The translations under genes and the position numbers were made by a program. The notes beneath the pieces are model-generated. The model did not search any database. It had not been told where the DNA came from and saw only the letters and a list, made by a program, of their open reading frames with translations. DNA of 64,000 nucleotides from Synechococcus sp. CB0101 (GTDB lineage Bacteria; Cyanobacteriota; Cyanobacteriia; PCC-6307; Cyanobiaceae), in the NCBI RefSeq assembly GCF_000179235.2, contig NZ_CP039373.1:2725617-2789616 (forward strand). Reading direction: 5' to 3'. Below are positions 53,523-62,277 of this stretch, in pieces. Each line of letters starts with the position of its first letter. The first letter of the stretch is position 1.

Positions 53523-53896
53523 GGAACCACCAACACAGGGCAGGGCGCCAGCTGGATCACGCGCGAGGCGGTGCTGGGCGCTTCATCAGCCTCCAGCGTG
53601 AGCCCTCGCGTGCCCATCACGATCACATCGGCATTGATCTCATCAGCCACATCGCAGATCACGAAAGCAGGCTTGCCCTCCCGCTCGATCACGCCACAGC
53701 TCACCCCCTGCTCCTGAAAGCGGCTGCGCGCCTGCTCCAGCAGCTCAGCAACGGCCGCGGGGTCGTCCTGCTCGGGCTCCACCACCGAGAGCACCACCAA
53801 CTTGCTCTGGTGCTGCTGGGCGAGCTTGAGGGCCGTGGCGGCGGTTTCAGCCGCCTGACGGCTGCGATCGATCGGGAAGAGAACGGTCTCGAACAT
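53519..53896 (-). CDS. universal stress protein, UspA family
   Basis: A 125-residue single-domain Usp. MFETVLFPIDRSRQAAETAA starts it; VIVMGTRGLT with a following S..V loop (APSTASRVIQLAPCPVLVVP) is the nucleotide-binding side. The canonical ATP-binding G-2x-G-9x-G(S/T) is only partly kept (GTRGL, then STASR), so ATP binding is uncertain. It is the first gene of a usp-rbgA-rluD unit with 4-bp overlaps. Divergent from pgk, with a 124-bp gap that holds no motif I trust. Confidence 0.9.
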   Translation of the reverse strand: MFETVLFPIDRSRQAAETAATALKLAQQHQSKLVVLSVVEPEQDDPAAVAELLEQARSRFQEQGVSCGVIEREGKPAFVICDVADEINADVIVMGTRGLTLEADEAPSTASRVIQLAPCPVLVVP

Positions 53897-54020
53897 GGCC
53901 GACTGGCCGGTGCTTTCTCTGTTTAGCGCCAGAAACGCTGATCACTGGAGAACCCACCAGTGAGGTTCCCCCCTTGACCGGCCCGCTAAATTCGCCCGAC
54001 CTTTCCCTTAGCCCCCACCC

Positions 54021-55226
54021 ATGGCGAAGCGTTCCCTGGCCAGCCTCTCCGCTGATGAACTGCGCGGTAAGCGCGTGCTGGTTCGGGTCGACTTCAACGT
54101 GCCCCTCAACGATGCCGGCGCCATCACCGATGACACCCGCATCCGCGCCGCCCTGCCCACCATCAACGACCTCACCGGCAAGGGCGCCAAGGTGATCCTC
54201 TCGGCCCACTTCGGCCGTCCCAAGGGTCAGGTGAACGAGGGCATGCGCCTCACCCCCGTGGCCGCCCGCCTGAGCGAGCTGCTGGGCAAGAGCGTGGTGA
54301 AGACCGACAGCTGCATCGGCCCCGATGCCGAAGCCAAGGTGGCGGCCATGGCCGAGGGCGACGTGGTGCTGCTCGAGAACGTGCGCTTCTTCGCTGAAGA
54401 AGAGAAGAATGAAGGCGACTTCGCCAAGCAGCTGGCAGCCCTGGCTGATGTGTACGTGAACGACGCCTTCGGCGCCGCCCACCGCGCCCACGCCTCCACC
54501 GAGGGCGTGACCCAGTACCTGAGCCCCAGCGTGGCCGGCTACCTGATGGAGAAGGAGCTGCAGTACCTGCAGGGCGCCATCGACGAGCCCAAGCGCCCCC
54601 TGGCCGCGATCGTGGGTGGCTCCAAGGTGAGCTCCAAGATCGGCGTGCTCGAGGCCCTGCTCGACAAGTGCGACAAGATCCTTGTCGGCGGCGGCATGAT
54701 CTTCACCTTCTACAAGGCCCGCGGCCTGGCCGTCGGCAAGAGCCTGGTGGAAGAGGACAAGCTGGAGCTGGCCAAGGAGCTCGAGGCCAAAGCTGCTGCC
54801 AAGGGCGTTCAGTTCCTGCTGCCCACCGATGTGGTGCTGGCCGACAACTTCGCCCCCGACGCCAACAGCCAGATCGCCAAGGTGGATGCGATCCCCGACG
54901 GCTGGATGGGCCTGGATATCGGTCCTGATTCCGTGAAGGTGTTCCAGGACGCCCTGGCCGACTGCAAGACCGTGATCTGGAACGGCCCCATGGGCGTGTT
55001 CGAGTTCGACGCCTTCGCCGCCGGCACCAACGCCATCGCCACCACCCTGGCCGACCTGAGCGGCAAGGGCTGCTGCACGATCATCGGCGGTGGCGACTCC
55101 GTGGCAGCTGTGGAGAAGGCTGGCCTCGCCGACAAGATGTCGCACATCTCCACCGGCGGCGGCGCCAGCCTCGAACTGCTGGAAGGCAAGGTGCTGCCCG
55201 GTGTGGCCGCCCTCGACGAAGCCTGA
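54021..55226 (+). CDS. pgk: phosphoglycerate kinase
   Basis: Calvin cycle and glycolysis enzyme that transfers phosphate between ATP and 3-phosphoglycerate. [20 protein letters not shown] begins the N-domain; [20 protein letters not shown] and [15 protein letters not shown] follow; the C-domain has [16 protein letters not shown] and [14 protein letters not shown]. It has 401 residues, normal. Codon use is strongly biased to C/G-ending codons, as expected for a highly expressed gene. A strong intrinsic terminator follows at 55256-55281. Confidence 0.97.
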   Translation: MAKRSLASLSADELRGKRVLVRVDFNVPLNDAGAITDDTRIRAALPTINDLTGKGAKVILSAHFGRPKGQVNEGMRLTPVAARLSELLGKSVVKTDSCIGPDAEAKVAAMAEGDVVLLENVRFFAEEEKNEGDFAKQLAALADVYVNDAFGAAHRAHASTEGVTQYLSPSVAGYLMEKELQYLQGAIDEPKRPLAAIVGGSKVSSKIGVLEALLDKCDKILVGGGMIFTFYKARGLAVGKSLVEEDKLELAKELEAKAAAKGVQFLLPTDVVLADNFAPDANSQIAKVDAIPDGWMGLDIGPDSVKVFQDALADCKTVIWNGPMGVFEFDAFAAGTNAIATTLADLSGKGCCTIIGGGDSVAAVEKAGLADKMSHISTGGGASLELLEGKVLPGVAALDEA

Positions 55227-55255
55227 TCCCCGCGAGCGCTCAGCGCATCGCTGGC

Positions 55256-55281
55256 AAGGCCCCCGCAAGGGGGCCTTTTTT
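55256..55281 (+). terminator. intrinsic terminator after pgk
   Basis: AAGGCCCCC (55256-55264), loop GCAA, GGGGGCCTT (55269-55277), then a run of T to 55281 (six Ts counting the stem's own). The 9-bp GC-rich stem with tetraloop and T-tract 30 bp after the pgk stop is a textbook rho-independent terminator. It may also serve the convergent gene that ends at 55307. Confidence 0.93.
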
Positions 55282-55306
55282 GTTGGTTGAGGCCGGCAGC
55301 CCGAAC

Positions 55307-55690
55307 TCACTGTTTTTTCTTGCCGCCCTCGGGGAGCCCAAAGCGCTGAGCCAGGGCCTGATGCTGTTGGGCCTGCGCCACGCGCGACTTCTGGGATTCC
55401 GCCATCAAGCTCTTCCAGCAGGCGCTCACCGCCGTGGGGCTGCCGGCCTTGCTCAGACAGCTCTGGGCTTGATCGAGCTGCTGCAAACGCTCAGCGCTGC
55501 GGGTTTCCTCCATGCTGCGCAGGCCCTGGAGATACTCCGTGCGCTGGGCGGGGGTGAGGCGGCTGAGGGCATCCACCACAGGGCCACCAACACCACCTTT
55601 CTGGGGTTTGCTGAAGCCGGAACCGGCGCTGAGCACCAGCACGCCCGCCAGGGCAAGAACGGCGCGGGAGCGAAGGATGGAAGGGGCCAT
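55307..55690 (-). CDS. small exported protein of unknown function
   Basis: A 127-residue protein with a signal peptide (MAPSILRSRAVLALAGVLVL, cleavage near SAGS-GFSKP). The mature part is helical: LTPAQRTEYLQGLRSMEETR, then AERLQQLDQAQSC and ACWKSLMAESQKSRV, with two Cys that could form a disulfide, and a basic C-terminus. I do not recognise a family. A longer open frame upstream overlaps the sensor kinase and is not used. It is the distal gene after the two-component pair and converges with pgk. Confidence 0.68.
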   Translation of the reverse strand: MAPSILRSRAVLALAGVLVLSAGSGFSKPQKGGVGGPVVDALSRLTPAQRTEYLQGLRSMEETRSAERLQQLDQAQSCLSKAGSPTAVSACWKSLMAESQKSRVAQAQQHQALAQRFGLPEGGKKKQ

Positions 55691-55737
55691 GGGGGCACCA
55701 GAACAAGACCCGCTCATGCTGCGCAACGCAGGCCGCT

Positions 55738-57024
55738 TCAGGTGCGTCCGCCGGCGACACAGCTGTGACCAGATGCAACTGAGCGGCCCTGCAGCACCAC
55801 CGCAAAGCCGTTCTCGCTGCGCTCGCAGTGCAGCTGCCCCCCATGGCTGGCCGCCACCCGCGCCGCAATCGCCAGGCCCAGCCCGCAATGGCCGCTGCCG
55901 CCGCGGGCGCGGTCGAGCCGCAGGAAGGGCTGCAGAGCCTGGGGCCAAGCCTCGGCGCTGATGCCCGCGCCGTGGTCCCACACCTCGATGCGAAATCCGT
56001 CCTCGCCATCGCGCCTCAGCACCAGTCGCAGTGGCGGCCGGCCATGGCTCAAAGCGTTGTCGATCAGGTTGCCAACGGCGCGGCCCAGGGCGGTGGGCTG
56101 CACGTTGGCCTGCAGTGGCTCGAGATCGAGGCTGAGCTGATCCGGCTCAATCGGTGCACTGAGTTCTGCCAGCCATTGATCAAGCGGTAACTCCACGGCA
56201 GGCTCCGGATCACCGCCACCGGCAAACAACAAAAACTGCGCAGTGATCCGCTCCAGCGCATCGAGATCGGCCTCGGCCCGCTGCTGCTCGGCGTGACCAG
56301 CCAGCCGCAACCGCAGCCGGGTGAGCGGGCTTTTGAGATCGTGGGCAATGCCGGCGAGCATGGTGGAGCGCTCGCGGTCATTGGTGGCCAGCCGCTGCAC
56401 CATCGCCTTGAAGCGGGCCGTGAGCCGCCGCACCGCACCGCTGCCCGCTGCCGGCAGGGGTGCGGCCGGCGACTCGCTGTTGCCCACCTGCGCCAGGGCC
56501 TGCTCGAGCTGTTGCAGCGGCCGCTGCACCTCCCACCAGAGGTAAAGCAGCGAGCTGGAAATGCTGCCCGCCAGCAAGGCCAGGCCCAACAGGAGCGGAT
56601 CGGGGGCACCGCGACGCGAAGCATCCAGGGGTGTGAACAGCCACACCGGCTCGAGCGGAGAGAGCAACTCCACCCACACCCCAGGGCGTTCACCCGCCGC
56701 CGGCAACACCGGCGGGCAAGGGGTGATCTGCCGGCACAGCTCCTGCTGCAGCTGGCGAGCCTGGCGCTGCAAGCGGCCATCGCGACTCAGGGGCGGATTC
56801 GCCCCCACCCGTAACGGCAAACCGCTCAAGCGCGAGAGCGCTGCCGGGGGCAGGCGATCGAGGGCCAGCTCGCCCAAGCGCAAGTTGAACGCCACCTCGG
56901 GGCCGAGCTGGATGATCTGGGCCCGCTCCAATCGCTGGGCCAACAGCGTCTGCAGGAGCGCCAGGCTGAGGGCCGAGACACCGGCCCCCACCAGCGCGTA
57001 TTTAGCGGCTGCGGGGCTGGCCAT
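55738..57024 (-). CDS. sensor histidine kinase (EnvZ-like)
   Basis: A 428-residue membrane kinase. TM1 lies near residues 7-25; a periplasmic loop of about 130 residues follows; TM2 is near 165-185 (LLLGLALLAGSISSSLLYLW), then a HAMP segment. The phospho-acceptor His is in IAHDLKSPLTRLRLRL; N-box NLIDNALSHG, G1 DHGAGI and G2 GLGLAIAARVAASHGG are intact. It overlaps the regulator gene by 23 bp, so the two are a cognate pair. The input signal is unknown. Confidence 0.9.
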   Translation of the reverse strand: MASPAAAKYALVGAGVSALSLALLQTLLAQRLERAQIIQLGPEVAFNLRLGELALDRLPPAALSRLSGLPLRVGANPPLSRDGRLQRQARQLQQELCRQITPCPPVLPAAGERPGVWVELLSPLEPVWLFTPLDASRRGAPDPLLLGLALLAGSISSSLLYLWWEVQRPLQQLEQALAQVGNSESPAAPLPAAGSGAVRRLTARFKAMVQRLATNDRERSTMLAGIAHDLKSPLTRLRLRLAGHAEQQRAEADLDALERITAQFLLFAGGGDPEPAVELPLDQWLAELSAPIEPDQLSLDLEPLQANVQPTALGRAVGNLIDNALSHGRPPLRLVLRRDGEDGFRIEVWDHGAGISAEAWPQALQPFLRLDRARGGSGHCGLGLAIAARVAASHGGQLHCERSENGFAVVLQGRSVASGHSCVAGGRT

Positions 57025-57742
57025 CGGGCACAAACACGTAGCCATAGCCCCACACCGTTTGCAGGTAGCGGGGGCGGGCGGGATCGGGCTCCACCAATTT
57101 GCGCACCCGGGACACCTGCACATCCATGCTGCGGCTGTCGGTGTCGGAACCGGGGCCGCGGGCCAGCTCGATCAACCGCTCCCGCGACAGGGGCCGATGG
57201 GGGTGCTGCACAAAGGCTGAGAGCAAGCTGAATTCACCGCTGGTGATCACCACCGGCACACCGCCGCGCTCGAGGCTGCGGGCCGCCAGATCGAGACGGT
57301 TCTCGCCGAACTCCACCAGCTGCCCCTCCGCCAGGGGCGTGCCGGCGGGCAGGGCCACGCGGCGCCGCAGCACCGCTTCGATGCGGGCGGTGAGTTCGCG
57401 CGGCAGAAAAGGTTTGCCGAGGTAGTCGTCGGCGCCCTGCTCGAGGCCGATGATCCGATCCACCCCGTCACCGCGGGCGGTGAGCATCACCACGGGCAGA
57501 TCGTCGCCGCCATCGCGCAAACGGCGCAGCAGGGTGAGGCCGTCGTCGCCGGGGAGCATCACATCGAGCACCACCAGATCGGGTCGCTGGCCATCGAGCC
57601 GAGCCATCAGCTGCTCGCCGCTGCTCAGGCAGCGCACGTCGTAGCCCTGATCGGTGAGGTAGGTGCCGAGCAGCCGGCGCTGCTCGGGGTCGTCATCCAC
57701 CACCCAGATCCGCGCTGAAGCCGAACGCGACGCCACTGCCAT
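57002..57742 (-). CDS. OmpR-family response regulator
   Basis: A 246-residue transcription regulator. Receiver: RIWVVDDDPEQRRLLGTYL with acidic pair, phosphorylation Asp in LVVLDVMLPGDDGL, Lys in DDYLGKPFLPREL. The C-terminal winged helix has ERGGVPVVITSGEFSLLSAF, SRERLIELARGPG, DSRSMDVQVSRVRKLVE and IQTVWGYGY-type LQTVWGYGYVF. ATG at 57742 is preferred over 57790. It is transcribed ahead of its kinase partner. Confidence 0.93.
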   Translation of the reverse strand: MAVASRSASARIWVVDDDPEQRRLLGTYLTDQGYDVRCLSSGEQLMARLDGQRPDLVVLDVMLPGDDGLTLLRRLRDGGDDLPVVMLTARGDGVDRIIGLEQGADDYLGKPFLPRELTARIEAVLRRRVALPAGTPLAEGQLVEFGENRLDLAARSLERGGVPVVITSGEFSLLSAFVQHPHRPLSRERLIELARGPGSDTDSRSMDVQVSRVRKLVEPDPARPRYLQTVWGYGYVFVPDGQPRSR

Positions 57743-57870
57743 CGAGGGTTTCCAGGGCCTGGGCCGACTGTATGGAGATAGGGGTGCCAAGGCCGCCGCA
57801 GACAGATCTGGTCACAGCTTCATGGGGCCCAAGCGCGCTGGATCGAGCCATCACTCCATAGCCTTGAACC

Positions 57871-58344
57871 ATGCGCCGAACGCTGCATGGATGGGGAGCC
57901 CTGAGCCTGGCGATCTGCCTGGCCGCGGGCGCTGGCGCCCTGGCGCAGACCCCCGCCGAACAGCAGAGCTACCAGCAGCGCATGCGGCTGCTGTTTGAAC
58001 GGCTCGACCGCAACAACGACCAGCGCCTGCAGCGCCAGGAAGTGCAGGGCCAGCCCTATCTCGAGCGCCACTTCGAGCGCCTCGACCGCCGCCAGCGTGG
58101 CTATCTGGGCCCTGAAGACCTCTCGCCCAGCAGCGCCTCACGCGGTGAACGGGCGGTGCGCTTCTTTCAGCAGGCCGACCGCAACGCCGATGGCGTGATC
58201 GATCGGCGTGAAGCGGAGGCGTTCGCATGGCTGAGGCGCCATTTCGGCCAAGCGGATCGCAACGGCGATGGTCGCGTGGATCCAGCGGAACTTCAGGGCC
58301 TGGCCGAACGGCGGCGCGCCTCATCCCCCAACCCATCCCCATGA
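57871..58344 (+). CDS. exported EF-hand protein
   Basis: A 157-residue protein with a signal peptide ending near GALA-QTP. Three canonical 12-residue Ca-binding loops are seen: DRNNDQRLQRQE, DRNADGVIDRRE and DRNGDGRVDPAE; a fourth, DRRQRGYLGPED, lacks key Asp/Asn ligands. Calmodulin-like pairing is possible. A role in periplasmic Ca2+ sensing or buffering is inference. The stop overlaps the next gene's ATG by 4 bp. The 128-bp gap upstream, shared with the divergent regulator, has no clear promoter. Confidence 0.88.
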   Translation: MRRTLHGWGALSLAICLAAGAGALAQTPAEQQSYQQRMRLLFERLDRNNDQRLQRQEVQGQPYLERHFERLDRRQRGYLGPEDLSPSSASRGERAVRFFQQADRNADGVIDRREAEAFAWLRRHFGQADRNGDGRVDPAELQGLAERRRASSPNPSP

Positions 58345-59222
58345 ACCTGGCCTGGATCGGCTTAGGCGCCATCGGCACCCCCATGGCCCTCAACCTGCTG
58401 AAGGCGGGCTACGGCCTCACCGTGCACAACCGCACCCCCAGCCGCTGCGCTGCTCTGGAGGCCGCCGGAGCCGCGGTGGCCCCCAGCCCCGCCGCCGCCG
58501 CCCGCCAGGCCGATGCGCTGCTGCTCTGCGTCAGCGATGACACCGCCGCCGAAGCGGTGCTACTGGGCGGAGCCGATCCCGCAGTCCGCACAGAAGCCGC
58601 TGTGGCTGGGCTGCGCCCCGGCAGCCTGGTGATCGATTGCTCCACCATCGGCCCCACCACCAGCCGTCGCCTGGCGGCCGCCTTGGCCGAGCGGCAGGTC
58701 GGCTACATCGATGCCCCGGTGACGGGCGGCACCGAAGGCGCCAAAGCCGGCACCCTCTCGGTGTTGGTGGGCGGCGACGCTCAGGATTTGGAGCGGGCCC
58801 GGCCGCTGCTGGAGGTGATCGGCAGCCGCATCACCCATTTCGGTCCGGTGGGATCCGGCCAAGAAGCCAAGGCGGTGAACCAGGTGCTGGTGGCGGGCAG
58901 CTATGCCGCCGTAGCCGAAGCCCTGCAGCTGGCCGAACGGCTGGGGCTCGATCGCCATCAAGTGGTGGAAGCCCTCAAGGGCGGCGCCGCCGGCTCCTGG
59001 GCCCTGGAGCACCGCAGCGCTCAGATGATCAACGACCACTACCCGCTGGGGTTCAAGTTGGCGCTGCACCGCAAGGATCTGGGCATTGCCCTGGAGGCCG
59101 CTGCAGCCCAACAGCTGGAAATGCCCGTAACCGAGCAGGTGGCGGCCATGGAAGACGCCCTGCTCGCCAACGGGCACGGCGATCTCGATGTGTCAGCCCT
59201 GGCCCGCTGGTTCAGAAGCTGA
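58341..59222 (+). CDS. beta-hydroxyacid dehydrogenase family (3-hydroxyisobutyrate dehydrogenase-like)
   Basis: A 293-residue NAD(P)-dependent oxidoreductase. The Rossmann start is AWIGLGAIGTPMALNLLKAG (GxGxxG). The substrate-binding block is DAPVTGGTEGAKAGTLSVLV, and the catalytic Lys is in GSGQEAKAVNQVLVAG. The dinucleotide-loop NRTPSR after the second strand suggests NADP preference. Possible substrates include 3-hydroxyisobutyrate, tartronate semialdehyde or succinic semialdehyde. ATG at 58341 overlaps the EF-hand stop. It converges with the next gene with an 11-bp overlap. Confidence 0.9.
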   Translation: MNLAWIGLGAIGTPMALNLLKAGYGLTVHNRTPSRCAALEAAGAAVAPSPAAAARQADALLLCVSDDTAAEAVLLGGADPAVRTEAAVAGLRPGSLVIDCSTIGPTTSRRLAAALAERQVGYIDAPVTGGTEGAKAGTLSVLVGGDAQDLERARPLLEVIGSRITHFGPVGSGQEAKAVNQVLVAGSYAAVAEALQLAERLGLDRHQVVEALKGGAAGSWALEHRSAQMINDHYPLGFKLALHRKDLGIALEAAAAQQLEMPVTEQVAAMEDALLANGHGDLDVSALARWFRS

Positions 59223-59952
59223 GCGCGGCCCGATCGGTGACCACGCGCACCTGCTTGCTGGCGGCCACGATGCCCTTGGGGTGCACCAGCAGCACGGCCC
59301 AGGTTTGGGTGCCGGGCAGAAAGGGGGCCTGGGCGCTCTTGAAGATGCCGCCACCGCCGAGGGCTTCGAGCTGGAGGTCGGGGGTGCGCATGCGCAACAG
59401 CTCACCGGCCGTGACCGGCTTCAGCGACCCCGCCACCACCGCCCCATCGAGGGGCTCATCGAACACCACATCCACGTCGTAGCGCTGGCCGGTGAGCACC
59501 GCATCGGGGATCAGCAGGCTCACCTGAAGGTCGCTGTCGCCGCTGCGCAAGATCGAGCTCTCGCGGATCACCTCCTGGCTGTTGAAGCGGCTGCCGCCAT
59601 CGCCGAGCACCAGCTGCTGCTGCGCCTCGAAGCGGAAGCGGTAGGGCCCCTCCTCGCGGCTTCCAGTCACTGAGATCTGGGTGGTGGAGCGGCCGTCTTT
59701 GAGCGGGGCGCCGGGCTGCACGCTCCAGCTGGCGTCGGGGAACTGCTCACGCAGAAGCAAACGGCGGCGGGCCACCTCATCGGGATCGAGGCCGTTGCCG
59801 GGCTCAAGCACGGCGGTGAGGGCCTCAGGGGAGGTGCTGTTGAGGGCGTCCTGCAGCGCTTGCAGGCTGGGGGCGGCCCGCAGCGGGGCTGCCACCCCGA
59901 TCACCAATCCGGCCAGGGCAACGGCAGCCGGCAGGAAAGGGCGCAACAGCAC
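59212..59952 (-). CDS. hypothetical exported protein
   Basis: A 246-residue protein with an N-terminal signal (LLRPFLPAAVALAGLVIGVA, cleavage near RA-APS). The mature part is mixed alpha/beta with no family I know: LLLREQFPDASWSVQPGAPL, SVTGSREEGPYRFRFEAQQQ, SLLIPDAVLTGQRYDVDVVF and KGIVAASKQVRVVTD. The C-terminal half reads like an Ig-like or beta-sandwich fold. The start is GTG at 59952. It is divergent from murG, with 54 bp between. Confidence 0.72.
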   Translation of the reverse strand: MLLRPFLPAAVALAGLVIGVAAPLRAAPSLQALQDALNSTSPEALTAVLEPGNGLDPDEVARRRLLLREQFPDASWSVQPGAPLKDGRSTTQISVTGSREEGPYRFRFEAQQQLVLGDGGSRFNSQEVIRESSILRSGDSDLQVSLLIPDAVLTGQRYDVDVVFDEPLDGAVVAGSLKPVTAGELLRMRTPDLQLEALGGGGIFKSAQAPFLPGTQTWAVLLVHPKGIVAASKQVRVVTDRAALSF

Positions 59953-60006
59953 TGGGGCTCAACCAACACACGGCCCTTAAGTTAGGCGCGCCTTCCCGCC
60001 GCGCCC

Positions 60007-61083
60007 ATGTCCCGCCTGTTGATCGCGGCCAGCGGCACCGGCGGACACCTCTTCCCGGCCCTGGCCGTGGCTCGCGCCCTGCCGGCCGCTTGGCAGATCC
60101 AGTGGCTGGGGGTGCCCAACCGGCTCGAAACCGAACTGGTGCCAGCCGACATCCCGCTCCACACCGTGAACGCCGGCGGCTTGCAGGGGCGCGGCCTGGA
60201 GAAACTGCTCAACCTCTTGCGCTTGCTGGGCGCCAGCTGGAGCGTGCGCCAGCTGATCCGCCGTGAGGGAATCCGCGTGGTGTTCAGCACCGGCGGCTAC
60301 ATCGCAGCCCCGGCGATCCTGGCGGCCCGCTGGTGCGGCGTGCCCGTGGTGCTGCACGAATCCAACGGCGTACCCGGCCGGGTGACGCGCCTGCTCGGCA
60401 AACTCTGCAGCCGCGTGGCCGTGGGATTGCCCCAGGCCGCCGAACGCCTGCCCGGCTGCCAGCCAAGGGTGACGGGCACCCCTGTGCGACGGGAGTTTCT
60501 GGAACCAGCGCCACTGCCCGCCTGGGTACCCGCAGGATCCGGGCCGTTGCTGGTGGTGATGGGCGGCAGCCAGGGGGCCGTGGGGCTCAACCGCATGGTG
60601 CGACCGCTGCTGCCCCAGCTGCTCGCCGCAGGCTGCCGGGTGGTGCACCTCAGCGGCAGCAACGACCCTGACAGCGGCCAGCTGCAGCACCCCGCCTACG
60701 CCGAGCGCCCCTTCAGTAATGAGGTACCCGGCCTGCTCCAGCACGCTGATCTGGTGATCAGCCGCGCCGGCGCCGGCAGCCTCAGCGAACTGGCCGTGTG
60801 CGGCAGCCCCACGATCCTGGTGCCCTTCCCCCAGGCCGCCGACAAGCACCAAGACGCCAATGCCGGTGCTGCCGCCGCCCTAGGCGCGGCGGTGATCGTG
60901 TGGCAGCACCCACCGGAGCACCCGGCGCTGGAGCAAGCGATCTGGCGGCTGCTGGGGCCTCGGTTGAGGGGCTGCGACCCTGCGGTAGATCCGCTGCTGC
61001 AACTACGGGCCGGGATGGAGCGGCTGGCGGTGCGGGATGCGGATCAGTTGCTGGCGGGGGTGTTGCTGGAGTTGAGCGCCTGA
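60007..61083 (+). CDS. murG: UDP-GlcNAc:lipid I N-acetylglucosaminyltransferase
   Basis: MurG adds GlcNAc to lipid I to make lipid II on the inner side of the plasma membrane. [14 protein letters not shown] (residues 8-21) is the donor loop; [13 protein letters not shown] and [13 protein letters not shown] follow; the C-domain has [15 protein letters not shown] and [20 protein letters not shown]. It has 358 residues. The gene stands alone, not in a mur cluster, as is common in cyanobacteria. Its last 40 bp overlap the end of the convergent CobD-like gene. Confidence 0.95.
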   Translation: MSRLLIAASGTGGHLFPALAVARALPAAWQIQWLGVPNRLETELVPADIPLHTVNAGGLQGRGLEKLLNLLRLLGASWSVRQLIRREGIRVVFSTGGYIAAPAILAARWCGVPVVLHESNGVPGRVTRLLGKLCSRVAVGLPQAAERLPGCQPRVTGTPVRREFLEPAPLPAWVPAGSGPLLVVMGGSQGAVGLNRMVRPLLPQLLAAGCRVVHLSGSNDPDSGQLQHPAYAERPFSNEVPGLLQHADLVISRAGAGSLSELAVCGSPTILVPFPQAADKHQDANAGAAAALGAAVIVWQHPPEHPALEQAIWRLLGPRLRGCDPAVDPLLQLRAGMERLAVRDADQLLAGVLLELSA

Positions 61084-62174
61084 GGGAGCTCCTGGCGCAT
61101 CGCATGGATGATGCGGCGGTTGCCGCGACGGCTCTGGTAGCCGATGCGTAGCCAGCTGTCATCGAGCCCCTCGAACGAGCGGCAATCGCGCAACAGGATG
61201 CGATGGCGGGTTTCCAGGGCTTCGCGCAGGAGCTGAAGTGAAAGCGGCTGTCCATCCCGTTCCCCGCGGATCAGCAGGTAATTGGCCGCTGAAGGCATCG
61301 GCGTGACGCCTGGCAAGGCCCCGAGCTCACGCTGCAGCCAGGCCCCCTCACGGGTGACCCAACGCTGCACCCGCCGCTGCCACTGCTCCGCACGTCGGGG
61401 AACTTCAAACCAAGCCAGACCTGCGGCTGCGGCCAGGCCATTCACGGGCCAGGGGTCACGCCACTGGTGCCAACGCTGCAGCCGTTCGGGATCACCCAGG
61501 GCATAACCCAGGCGAAGCCCCGGAATCGACAACACCTTGGTGAGGCTGCGAATCACCACGAGGTTGCGGTGTTGATCCAGCCAAGGCACGAGGCTCTGCT
61601 GCTCACCACGAGGCACCAAAGGCAGAAATGCCTCATCCACCACCACCAGTGCAAAGCGCCGCAGCAACGGCTCGAGCGATGCTCGGCTCCAAAGCTGACC
61701 CGTGGGGTTATGCGGATTGGTGAGCCAGAGCACGCCCTCAGCTGGGAGCGATAGCTCAGGCCAAGGCTGCGGACCATCTGCCGGCCAGCGCAAGGGCAAT
61801 GGTTGAGCGCAACAGCAGGCATCCCATGTCGCCAGAGCCCGGCGGTAGTCGGCAAAGCCTGGTGCCGGAAGCCAATTGATGCCTACGGCCGCGGCGTCGC
61901 GGGCGATCCAGGTGAACAGCTCGGCAGCACCGTTTCCGGGCAGCACCTGCTGGGGCTGAATTCCGTGACTCTTCGCGATCGCCTCCCTGAGCGCCCACTG
62001 CTCCCGATCGGGATAGGAGGTGAGGGCCTCGTTGTGGAGCGCACGGACGACATGGCGCCGCAGCCATGCAGGAGGCCCAAAGGGCACCAGCGAAGCGCTG
62101 GCATCCAGCAACTGATCAGGCCGGCAACCCAAGCGCCGGGCCAGTGCCTCGCGATTACCGCCGTGGGGCTCCAC
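61044..62174 (-). CDS. cobD: threonine-phosphate decarboxylase/HisC-like aminotransferase
   Basis: PLP enzyme of the CobD branch, which makes aminopropanol phosphate for the cobamide side chain. [20 protein letters not shown], then [46 protein letters not shown] and the PLP-Lys region [20 protein letters not shown] are present. GTG at 62174 gives 376 residues; TTG at 62183 is also possible. No ATG is usable without running into the divergent gene. Picocyanobacteria make pseudocobalamin, so an aminopropanol-phosphate role is reasonable but not proven. Confidence 0.82.
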   Translation of the reverse strand: MEPHGGNREALARRLGCRPDQLLDASASLVPFGPPAWLRRHVVRALHNEALTSYPDREQWALREAIAKSHGIQPQQVLPGNGAAELFTWIARDAAAVGINWLPAPGFADYRRALATWDACCCAQPLPLRWPADGPQPWPELSLPAEGVLWLTNPHNPTGQLWSRASLEPLLRRFALVVVDEAFLPLVPRGEQQSLVPWLDQHRNLVVIRSLTKVLSIPGLRLGYALGDPERLQRWHQWRDPWPVNGLAAAAGLAWFEVPRRAEQWQRRVQRWVTREGAWLQRELGALPGVTPMPSAANYLLIRGERDGQPLSLQLLREALETRHRILLRDCRSFEGLDDSWLRIGYQSRRGNRRIIHAMRQELPQALNSSNTPASN

Positions 62175-62277
62175 CCCGCTCAAAAGCGCTGCGCAACTGA
62201 TCCCAGCCTGAAGCCTGACGGATGCAGCTGCGCCACCAGTCCGGTACAACAAGGCCCACAGCAAGCAGCAACCTGGG

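Noticed and set aside
53847..55310. 487-codon open frame opposite pgk
   Set aside because: Shadow of pgk, Gly/His/Leu-rich with no motif; pgk is certain.
57743..57870. Promoter pair in the divergent gap between the OmpR-type regulator and the EF-hand gene
   Set aside because: No -35/-10 pair with acceptable spacing on either strand, so nothing was annotated.
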